From NCBI GenBank assembly GCA_009692535.1, contig SHYZ01000005.1, positions 1 through 52,387 of the forward strand: DNA of 52,387 bases, written 5' to 3'. Position 1 is the first letter of the stretch; each line of letters opens with the position of its first letter. The translations under genes were made by a program, and so were the position numbers. Source of the stretch: Myxococcales bacterium. GTDB taxonomy: Bacteria > Myxococcota_A > Polyangia > Haliangiales > SHYZ01. Under the pieces are notes generated by a model, which saw only the letters and a list, made by a program, of their open reading frames with translations, was not told the origin of the DNA and did no database searches. This document shows positions 40,102-48,856 of this stretch, piece after piece.

Positions 40102-41520
40102 ATGCTGCCTGCCGTGATCGCCGCGTTCCTGGCCGTCGCTGCCGACGGGACCGATCTCTCCTCTGACTTCAACACCCGCTTCACCGGCAAGACGCTGCGC
40201 TTCGACTACCACCACTGCGGCGATGCGACCCAAGAGCAGATCGCACCCGACGGCTTCCGGCTCGAAGGCGAGTGGGCGGGGTCGCGCACGCAGCTGGTGG
40301 ACGCGCTCGACTTCGGCAAGTATCGCTTCGTCATGCGCGACGCGGCGGGCGGCGAGACGCTCTTTTGCGCGGGCTTCTGCAGCATCTACGGCGAATGGGA
40401 GACGACCGGCGAGGCGAAGCGGCAGTGGCGCGCGTTCCATGAGTCGGCGCGCTTCCCGGAACCGAAGGCGCCGGTGGTCCTCGCGATCGAAAAGCGGGCC
40501 GACGACCTGTCGTGGCGCGAGCTCTGGCGCGGCGACTGCGACCCCGCCAGCCGTTTCGTCGACCGCTCGCCGATCACGCCGCGCGGCGGGGTGATGCCGA
40601 TCGACGTCAGGGGACCGAGCGCCGACAAGGTCGACCTGCTGATCATCGGCGACGGCTGGACCGGCAAGCAGCGCGACGCGTTCATCGACGACGTCCACCG
40701 GCTGATCGGCTCGCTGTTCGCGACCGAGCCGTTCAAGCGCCGCCGCGCCGACTGGAACGTGCGCGCGATCATGGCGCCGTCGCCGCAGCCGGGCGTGACC
40801 GATCCGCGGCGCGCGACCTTCGTCGACACGCCGATGCGGCTGCAGTTCAACGCCTTCGACAGCGACCGCTACATGCTCACCTTCGCCAACCGCGAACTGC
40901 GCGAACTCGCGGCGCAGGCGCCCTACGACGCGCTGATCCTGCTGGCCAACACCAGCAAGTACGGCGGCGGCGGCATCTACAACCTCTGGGCCACCTGCGC
41001 GGCCGACACCGACGTCGCGGCCTACGTCTTCGTGCACGAGTTCGGCCACAGCTTCGGCGGCCTCGCCGACGAGTACTACAGCTCGCAGGTCGCCTACGAG
41101 GAGTTCACGCCGGCCGGCTGCGAGCCGTGGGAGCCGAACATCACCGCGCTGCTCGATCCGGCGCAGCTCAAGTGGCGCGACCTGGTCAGTTCCGGCACGC
41201 CTCTGCCGACGCCGTGGGACCAAGCCGCATTCGACGCGCTCGACCTCGCCTATCAAAAGCGTCGCGCCGAGGCGCTCGCCGCCAACGCCGACGACGCGAC
41301 CAACGAAGCATTGATGCGCGAGATCAAGGCGTCGGGCGGCAAGCAGCTCGCGAGCGAGCCGTGGTACGGCAAGGTTGGCGCGTTCCGCGGCGCCGGCTAC
41401 GAAGCGACTCGCCTGCTCCGCCCGAGCGTCGATTGCATCATGTTCACCCGCAATCCGACCGCTTTCTGTCCGGTCTGCGAGCGCGCCATTGAGCGGGTGA
41501 TCGACCGCTACACCCGCTGA
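40102..41520 (+). CDS. Peptidase family M64-like metallopeptidase
   Basis: VHEFGHSFGGLADEYY zinc motif; VDLLIIGDGWTGKQRDAFIDDVHRL. Start at 40102 preferred (signal peptide). Confidence 0.85.
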   Translation: MLPAVIAAFLAVAADGTDLSSDFNTRFTGKTLRFDYHHCGDATQEQIAPDGFRLEGEWAGSRTQLVDALDFGKYRFVMRDAAGGETLFCAGFCSIYGEWETTGEAKRQWRAFHESARFPEPKAPVVLAIEKRADDLSWRELWRGDCDPASRFVDRSPITPRGGVMPIDVRGPSADKVDLLIIGDGWTGKQRDAFIDDVHRLIGSLFATEPFKRRRADWNVRAIMAPSPQPGVTDPRRATFVDTPMRLQFNAFDSDRYMLTFANRELRELAAQAPYDALILLANTSKYGGGGIYNLWATCAADTDVAAYVFVHEFGHSFGGLADEYYSSQVAYEEFTPAGCEPWEPNITALLDPAQLKWRDLVSSGTPLPTPWDQAAFDALDLAYQKRRAEALAANADDATNEALMREIKASGGKQLASEPWYGKVGAFRGAGYEATRLLRPSVDCIMFTRNPTAFCPVCERAIERVIDRYTR

Positions 41521-41718
41521 TCCCCGCGGCGCGGGAACGACCTTCCGGTCGCGCGCACTTCACCGACACTTCACCGGCGTCGTTCCGCTGACGATCCCCT
41601 TCCTTGCCGCGACGCGAAGTTGCGAAGCCCGCGTGCGCGAAGTTGCTCGAAGTATTGCGAGGGCCGAAACCTGGCCGGCTCCTCGCGCCCGCGCCTCCCC
41701 GCGCGGGTGTTCCACTGG

Positions 41719-41768
41719 GCGCCGAGGCCGCGACGAGTCCCCCCACTCGCTCGTCGCGACCTCGGCGC
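41719..41768. terminator. Strong hairpin, likely terminator
   Basis: GCGCCGAGGcCGCGACGAG / CTCGTCGCGaCCTCGGCGC, 12-nt loop, followed by tccttttcg. Confidence 0.65.
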
Positions 41769-41899
41769 TCCTTTTCGTGTCACGTGCGCGTCGCCCGCGC
41801 CGAATTCCGGCGTAGTTCCTGACGCCGAGCGTCCGATCGCGTAGCGTGCTGCGCCGCGATCGGCCCCCCCGTGATCGCACCATCCGCCAAGAGACCACC

Positions 41900-44626
41900 T
41901 TGCTTTCCCACCGCACGATCGCCGGATTGACGATTCTGTTCGCTCTTCCCACCGCACCCCGCGCAGCCGCAAGCCCGATCCCGCAGCACGAACGCTGGAA
42001 TGCCGCCGGCCTCAACCGGATCGAGAAGTTCGGCACTTCGGTGGCAATGCTCGGCGACGTCAATCTCGACGGTGTCCCTGACTTCGCAGTCGGTGCGCCC
42101 GTCGTCGACGACGGCGGCGGCAACTCCGGACTCGTCCGGATCTTTTCGGGAGCGACCGGGAACCAGATCCGCGAGATCACCCACGCCGACGTCGCGAGCT
42201 TCGGCAGTTCGGTCACCAGCGCTGGCGACTTCGATGGCGACGGCCACAACGACGTTCTGGTCGGCGCGCCCGGCGTGAACTCGATCTCGAACTCGGGCGC
42301 CGTCTACGTCGTCTCCTCGCTCGGCGGCACGGTCCTACAGACGTTCACCGGCGGGATTCCGAACGCCGGGTACGGCAGCTCGATCGCGAATCTCGGCGAC
42401 ATCGACGCCGACGGCAGCGCGGATTTCCTCATCGGCGCCCCCGACCACAAGAGCACCGTCCCCTATGGCTTCGGCCTGATCGAGGTCCGCAGCGGGGCGA
42501 CCGGCGCCGTGATCCACAGCCTTCTGGGCTTTGCGGCATCGACCCGCCTCGGCGAGCTCGTGTGCGCGACCGGCGACTTCGACGGCGACGGCCTCTCCGA
42601 CCTCGCGACGGTCGAGTACGAAGGGCTGACCACGATCAGCCTTCGGGTGAAGGTCCGCTCCAGTGCGACCTTTGCGATCTTGGTGAACGACCTGCTGACA
42701 CCGCCGTCGGACGCGATCAAAAACCCCTCCATGGCGAGCGTCGGCGATCTCGACGGCGATGGCCGCTCCGACCTGCTGGTCGCCGCCTCGAGTGATGCGC
42801 TCTTCGGCCTCTGGGGCAGCGCCAAGGCGTGGGGCAGCGCGACCGCCGCCAGCGTGTTCACGTTGGTCGACTCCAAGGGCGGACTCGGAAAGTCCTGCTG
42901 CGGCGTCGGCGATCTCGACGGCGACGGCCTCGACGACTTCGCGATCAGCCGGCCGTTTGCGCCGGGTGGAACGGTCAGCGGCGGCACCATCGACATCTTC
43001 GCCGCGGACGATCAGGCGATCCTCTCCAGCATCACCGTGAAGAACTTCGACGCGGGAGCCTCCCTCGCTGGCGGCACCGACTACGACGCCGACGGCGTCG
43101 GTGACCTGTTGGTCGGCGCCCCGCCGCTCGTCCTTGGCGTGAGCGGCGGCAAGGCGCAGCTCTACTCGACGGCGACCGCCGCATTGTTGCGCGACAAGAA
43201 CGGCCGCGACGACCGTGCGCTTTTGAACTGCGGCAGCTGCTTCTTCGACGACATCGACGGCGACGGCATCGCCGAGCTGCTCGCTGGCGTCTCCCCAACG
43301 ACGTTGCCGGTCGACGCCCGCGAACTCGCGGTGCTCGCCGGCGGCGACGGCCATGAGATCAAGCGCTTCCAGAGTACGGGCCGCGACTTCGGCGGCGCGC
43401 TCGCGCTGGCGCCAGACATGAACGGCGACGGCGTCAGCGACTTCGTCGTCGCGTCCTTGAACGCGAACAGCGCGGTCGAACTGCACTCGGGCGCCGATGG
43501 GTCGCTGATCCGCGCGTTCACCGATGCGCGCACCAGCATCGGCTACGGCACCAGCCTTGTGGTCGGTGTGCAGCCGTCCGGAGCGGTGCACCTGCTGATC
43601 GGATCGCCGCTCGCCGACACGCCGAGGACCGACATCGGCGAAGTTCTGATCGTCGATCTCGCGACCGGTGTGACCATCGCGACGGCGACCGGCAACCTCG
43701 TGTCCGAGCGCTACGGTTCGGCGGCGGCGTTCGCTGGCGACGTCAATAACGACGGCACCGGCGACTGGGCCGTGGCAGCGCCGCGGAACAACAAGAATGC
43801 GACCGAGGCGGGTCGCGTCGCGGTGATCAATGGCAAGACCGGCACCCAGATCAAGAACATCCTCGGCACGGTCGCGAACGATCGGCTCGGAACGGCGATC
43901 GCCGCGATCGACGACATCGACGCCGATGGCGTCCCCGATCTCGTGGTGGGCGTGCCCTTCGCCGGTGCCAACGACACGGGCGAGCTGCGGGTCTATTCGC
44001 TGAAGACGTTGTCCCTGCTGCGGACGCTGACCGGCGCCGTCAATGCGGCGAACCTCGGCACCGCTGTGGTGGCGGTCGACGATGCGAACGGCGACGGGTT
44101 TGCGGAAGTGATGGGCAGCTGGGTGTCGCGCGATCGGGCCGACCTGATGAATTGCGCGACCGGTCTCCTGCTGCGACCGTTGCTGCCGTCGCTCGCGGCG
44201 GAGCGGCTGTTGGTCGCACCGGCGTGGCTCGCGGCGAAGAATGGCGGCGGCGACGGCCCGTTGCTGGCGATCGCGGCCCCGAACGACGGAACCGGAGGCA
44301 TCACGGCAGGCGCGATCGCGCTGCTCGAACTCGACGACTTCTATTTGCAGATCGCGCCTGACAGCGCGGCCGCCGGCGTCAAGGTCTTCGCATACACGCG
44401 CGGCGGGCCGCCAGCCAGCGCGACGGTGCTGTTGCTCGAAGAGGTCAACGGCACGCCGGTGAGCGTGACGCTCGACGCGGCCGTCCTCGATGTGAGCGGC
44501 GGCCGGTCGGTCGGCGACACGATCCCGGTCGGACTCTCCGGCACGGTCTGGTCGATCCGCAGCTACGCGATCGGGTTCAGCGGCGGCATGGTCGACAGCC
44601 AGTTGGAGACGCTCACGTTCGAGTGA
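41900..44626 (+). CDS. Secreted integrin-alpha/FG-GAP beta-propeller protein (paralogue 1, intact)
   Basis: About 12 FG-GAP/DxDxDG repeats (DVNLDGVPDFAVGAP, DFDGDGHNDVLVGAP ...). TTG at 41900 gives a signal peptide; the track's ATG at 41846 is an alternative. Confidence 0.8.
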   Translation: MLSHRTIAGLTILFALPTAPRAAASPIPQHERWNAAGLNRIEKFGTSVAMLGDVNLDGVPDFAVGAPVVDDGGGNSGLVRIFSGATGNQIREITHADVASFGSSVTSAGDFDGDGHNDVLVGAPGVNSISNSGAVYVVSSLGGTVLQTFTGGIPNAGYGSSIANLGDIDADGSADFLIGAPDHKSTVPYGFGLIEVRSGATGAVIHSLLGFAASTRLGELVCATGDFDGDGLSDLATVEYEGLTTISLRVKVRSSATFAILVNDLLTPPSDAIKNPSMASVGDLDGDGRSDLLVAASSDALFGLWGSAKAWGSATAASVFTLVDSKGGLGKSCCGVGDLDGDGLDDFAISRPFAPGGTVSGGTIDIFAADDQAILSSITVKNFDAGASLAGGTDYDADGVGDLLVGAPPLVLGVSGGKAQLYSTATAALLRDKNGRDDRALLNCGSCFFDDIDGDGIAELLAGVSPTTLPVDARELAVLAGGDGHEIKRFQSTGRDFGGALALAPDMNGDGVSDFVVASLNANSAVELHSGADGSLIRAFTDARTSIGYGTSLVVGVQPSGAVHLLIGSPLADTPRTDIGEVLIVDLATGVTIATATGNLVSERYGSAAAFAGDVNNDGTGDWAVAAPRNNKNATEAGRVAVINGKTGTQIKNILGTVANDRLGTAIAAIDDIDADGVPDLVVGVPFAGANDTGELRVYSLKTLSLLRTLTGAVNAANLGTAVVAVDDANGDGFAEVMGSWVSRDRADLMNCATGLLLRPLLPSLAAERLLVAPAWLAAKNGGGDGPLLAIAAPNDGTGGITAGAIALLELDDFYLQIAPDSAAAGVKVFAYTRGGPPASATVLLLEEVNGTPVSVTLDAAVLDVSGGRSVGDTIPVGLSGTVWSIRSYAIGFSGGMVDSQLETLTFE

Positions 44627-44662
44627 CGTCCGACGGTTCGCCCCCTTTTTCGCTGCACGCGG

Positions 44663-44693
44663 CCCGCCGGAGCCATCGAGACGCTCCGGCGGG
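44663..44693. terminator. Hairpin downstream of FG-GAP paralogue 1
   Basis: CCCGCCGGAGC-catcgagac-GCTCCGGCGGG, 11-bp perfect stem; no T tract directly downstream. Confidence 0.5.
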
Positions 44694-44787
44694 TCGCTTC
44701 GTCGGGGGTGACGGACCCTCTGGCGCTGCGCTACGTGAGAACGAGCGGCAGCACTCTTCACCGCCGCGAAGCCGGAGGAGCCAATCC

Positions 44788-47428
44788 ATGGTCCGCGCGC
44801 TTTCGTTCGCCCTCGCAGTCGCCTCGCTCACCATCGCCCCACCGCTGCTCGCAGCACAAAACGAGCTGTGGACCCGATTCGGAAACGACCGGATCGCGCG
44901 CGTCGGCCACGCGCTGGCATGGGTTGGCGATCTGAACCGCGACGGCGCCGACGATTACGCCGTCGGTACGACCGCCGCGAACACGTTGCTGCGCGAAGTG
45001 AGCGGGCCGGGCGGCGCCAGCTTCGGCCACTCGATCGCGCGAGCGGGCGACTTCGACGGCGACGCGATTCCCGACCTGATCGTCGGCGCGCCGCTGGCGG
45101 ACAACGAGGTGGGCGCCGCCGTTCGTGATCTCGGGAGCCGATGGCGGCGTGCTGCAGACGTTCCTCAGCAGCTCGATCCGCGGGCACTTCGGTGAGATCG
45201 TGGTGGGCATGGGCGACGTCGACGCCGACGGCGTGCCGGATTTCGCCATCGACGCGGCGCTGCATCGCGAAGCCGGCACGCCGATCCTCGGGAGGGTCGA
45301 GCTGGTGTCGGGCGCGACGGGGGCCGTGATCGGCAGCTTCACGCGGAACGACAACGGCGTCGATCCGATCGTGGCGCTGTGCAATGCCGGCGACTTCGAC
45401 CTCGATGGCGTCGACGACCTGTGCATCGTCGAGCACGCGGGACTCACCACCATCGAACTGCGAGTGCGCGTGATCGCGGGTGCCACGCTCGCCAAGCTCC
45501 TCGATGAGAACGTCGTGCCACCGGGCGGCGACATGACCGGCGCCAGCGTGGCGCAAATCGGCGATCTGGATGGCGATGGACGTGCGGAGTTGCTGGTCGC
45601 CGGACGCAGCACCGCGCTCTTCGGAGCATGGGGCGCCGCGATCGCCTACTCGCCGGCGACTCGCGCTCCGCTCTTCTCGCTGGTCGACTTGAACGGCGAG
45701 TTCGGCCAGAGCTGCACCGGAGTCGGCGACGTCGACCTCGACGGCACCGACGATTTCGCCATCAGCCGCAACAGCGGGATCGACGGCGGCACGGTCGACC
45801 TCTGGTCCGGCGCCACGCACGCCGTGCTGCTCTCGATCGAGCAGAACTTCCTGCACCTCGGCGCCTCGATGGATGGCAGCGTCGATCTGGACGGCGACGG
45901 CATCCGCGAACTCCTGGTCGGCGCGACGCCGCTCGACGTCGACCGGTCGGCGGGCGAAGCGCAGGTCCGCTCACTGGTCACGGGCAACCTGATGCGGCGG
46001 CACGTGGCGAAGAAGGAACCCGAGACGTTCGGCGGCGGCGCCTGCCTGTTCGATGACGTGGACGGCGACGGCATCGCGGAAGTGCTGGCGGGCTTCTCCG
46101 ATCACCTCGATCGCGTCGAATTCGTGGTCGTGCTGGCGGGCGCCGACGGCAAGGAACTGCAGCGGTTCGCCGCCGCGTCGCAGGACTTCGGCGGCACGCT
46201 GCGGTGCGTGCCGGACGTCGACAGCGATGGGCAGAGCGACTTCGCGGTGGCCGGCACCGTCGTCGACTTGAGCTCGGTCGAAGTGCGGTCGAGCAACAGC
46301 GGCGCGCTGATCCGGGCGTTCACCGACACGAACCCAGGAATCGGCTTCGGTCGCGCGCTCGCCGTCGGCAAGCAGCCATCCGGTGCGGTGTAGCTCGCGA
46401 TCGGTGTACCGAACCACTCGACCGCGACGCGCGCGGATCTGGGCCGGGTGCAGATCTTCGACATCGCGACCGGAGCGTCGGTCCTCACCATCAACGGCAC
46501 CTTCACCGGCGAGCAGTTCGGCGCCGCGATCGCCTACGTCGGCGACATCAACGCGGACGGCGTCGGGGACTGGGCCATCGGCGGGCCTTTCAACGGGGTG
46601 ATCGGCACCGACGGCGGACGCTGCTCGATCCACAGCGGCTTGAACGGCGCGCAGTTGCGCATCGTGCGCGGCGCCGCCGGCGACCTGCTCGGCACCGCGA
46701 TCAGCGTGGCGCGCGACAGCAATGCGGACGGAGTCGTCGAGCTGCTGATCGGGACGCCGGGGTTCGGCGCCGGCGACGAAGGGCGGTTGCTGCTGGTCTC
46801 GGGCAAGAGTGTTGCCGTGCTGGCGTCGTTCGATGGCGCGTCGGCCGGCGCGGAGTTCGGCCGCGTGGTGGCCAGCGCCGAGTCCGGAAACGGCGACGGC
46901 CACGCCGATCTGCTCGGCGCGTGGGCGGGATGCAAGCGGGTCGATCTGGTCTCCGGCGCGAACAGCGCGCTGATGAAGCCGATCGCGCCGCCGTTGTTCG
47001 CGCGCACGTTGGCAACGGCGAGCGGCGCGCTCGCGCTGCTCGATGGCGATGGTCCCGGATCGCTGGTGGCGATCGGCGCGCCGGATGACGCAACCGGCGA
47101 AGCGAACGCGGGCGCACTGTCGCTGCAAAAGCTCGACGATCTCTACCTGCAGATCACGCCGGAGATCGCGCTCGACACCGCCACGGTGAGCGCAATCGTC
47201 CGCGGCGGCCCAAGCGGCGCCGCCTTCTGCCTCGTGCTCGAGGAGATCGACGGAACGGTCGTGAACACGCTCCTCGCCCTCGCCGTGCCCGACGCGAACG
47301 GCGCCGATGCGACCTCGGACACGGTGCCGCCCGGAATGGCCGGGATCGTTTGGGGCCTGCGCAGCTTCGCGATCGGGTTCGATGGCAAGGTGGTCGACAC
47401 GGCGCTGGAGACGCTGACGTTCGAGTGA
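44788..47428 (+). pseudogene. Secreted FG-GAP beta-propeller protein (paralogue 2), frameshift + in-frame TAG
   Basis: ATG 44788 with GGAGGAG RBS; frame changes near 45118-45130 (GAA / FVISGADGGVLQTF); TAG at 46391-46393 between ...GKQPSGAV and LAIGVPNHS..., same frame on both sides. Confidence 0.8.
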
Positions 47429-47454
47429 GCGCCCGGGCGCACGCAGCGCTGCGA

Positions 47455-48585
47455 TCAGACCGCGACCCAGACGTTCTCCTTGCTGCTCTTCACGCAGGCG
47501 CGCAGGAACTTCATGCCGGAGAGGCCGTCGCCGACGGTCGGGAAGGCGTTCGCGATGTCCTTCGTGCCGCGGATCGCGAGCGCGAACGATTTGTAGAGGC
47601 TGGCGAAGGCTTCGAGGTAGCCCTCGGGATGGCCGGCCGGGACGCGCTGCAGGGTCTTCGCTTCGCCGTCGATCCAACCGTTGCCGGGGCGGCGCAACTC
47701 TGGAGCGCGATCCTTCCAATAGACCAGCAGGTCGTTCGGCCGCTCCTGCTCCCACATCAGCCCGCCCTTGGTGCCGAACAGGCGGACCATCAGCGCGTTC
47801 TCCTTGCCGACGCAGACCTGCGAAGCGGCGAGCGTTCCGCTCGCGCCGTTCTTCAGCTTGAACAGGACCATTCCGTCGTCGTCGAGCAGTCGCCCCGTGA
47901 CGAAGCTGGTGAGCGTTGCGTAGAGCGAGTCGAGCCGCGAGCCGGTGATGTGCTCGACGATGTTGGCGGCGTGTGTCCCGACATCCCCCATCGCGCCGCA
48001 CGCGCCCGACTGCTTCGGGTCGCTGCGCCACTTCGCCTGCTTCTGGCCCGAGTCCTCGAGCTTGTCCGAGAGCCAGCCCTGCAGGTACTCGACATAGACC
48101 TTGCGGATCGCGCCGAGCTGGCCCGACTGCACCAGGTTGCGCGCCTCGCGGACCATCGGATGGCCGGTGTAGTTGTGCGTCACGCAGAACTGCAGATTGG
48201 TCTTCGCGACCAGCCGTTCGAGCTCTTCCGCCTCCTCGAGCGTGATCGCGAGCGGCTTGTCGCAGATCACGTGGAGGCCGTGTTCCAGCGCCGCCTTCGC
48301 CGGCCCGAAGTGGACGTTGTTCGGCGTCACGATCGAGATCGCGTGGATGCGCTGATCGGCCGGCAGTTTCGCCTCGCCGTCGAGCATCTCCATCCAGCTG
48401 CCGTACGCGCGCTTGGGATCGAGCCCGAGCTCGCCTCCGGTCTCCCGACTCTTCGCCGCGTCCGAACTGAACGCGCCGGCGACGAGCTGGAACTGTCCAT
48501 CCATCGCCAGCGCGATGCGATGCACACCACCGATGAAGGCGCCGGGTCCGCCGCCGACCATGCCGATGCGGAGCTTGCTGACCAT
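47455..48585 (-). CDS. Gfo/Idh/MocA family oxidoreductase
   Basis: LRIGMVGGGPGAFIGGVHRIAL; HAISIVTPNNVHFGPAKAALEHGLHVICDKPLAI; VTHNYTGHP. Confidence 0.92.
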   Translation of the reverse strand: MVSKLRIGMVGGGPGAFIGGVHRIALAMDGQFQLVAGAFSSDAAKSRETGGELGLDPKRAYGSWMEMLDGEAKLPADQRIHAISIVTPNNVHFGPAKAALEHGLHVICDKPLAITLEEAEELERLVAKTNLQFCVTHNYTGHPMVREARNLVQSGQLGAIRKVYVEYLQGWLSDKLEDSGQKQAKWRSDPKQSGACGAMGDVGTHAANIVEHITGSRLDSLYATLTSFVTGRLLDDDGMVLFKLKNGASGTLAASQVCVGKENALMVRLFGTKGGLMWEQERPNDLLVYWKDRAPELRRPGNGWIDGEAKTLQRVPAGHPEGYLEAFASLYKSFALAIRGTKDIANAFPTVGDGLSGMKFLRACVKSSKENVWVAV

Positions 48586-48856
48586 GAATGCGGGCTCCTG
48601 TCACGATGCTGCCGCCGGTTGGCGGCGCCGAATCCAAGGCGGCACAACGTAGCGACCGCGGAAGCGATCGTCGGCGCTGGATCGCACCGTGGGTGTGCAC
48701 GCGCGATCGCTCGGCTCGATTCGCGGCTGTCCTCACGGCCTTGCGCCACCGACCGTCACTGGGGCGCGAGCCCCGCAGTTCGCGGCGCGGCCGTTGCCAA
48801 TTGCGCCCCCCGTGCGATCGCGGCACCCAGCTGGCGCGCAATGCAGAGGGGGCAGC

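Noticed and set aside
42335-44761. 808-aa minus-strand ORF
   Set aside because: Antisense shadow of FG-GAP paralogue 1; no recognisable domains.
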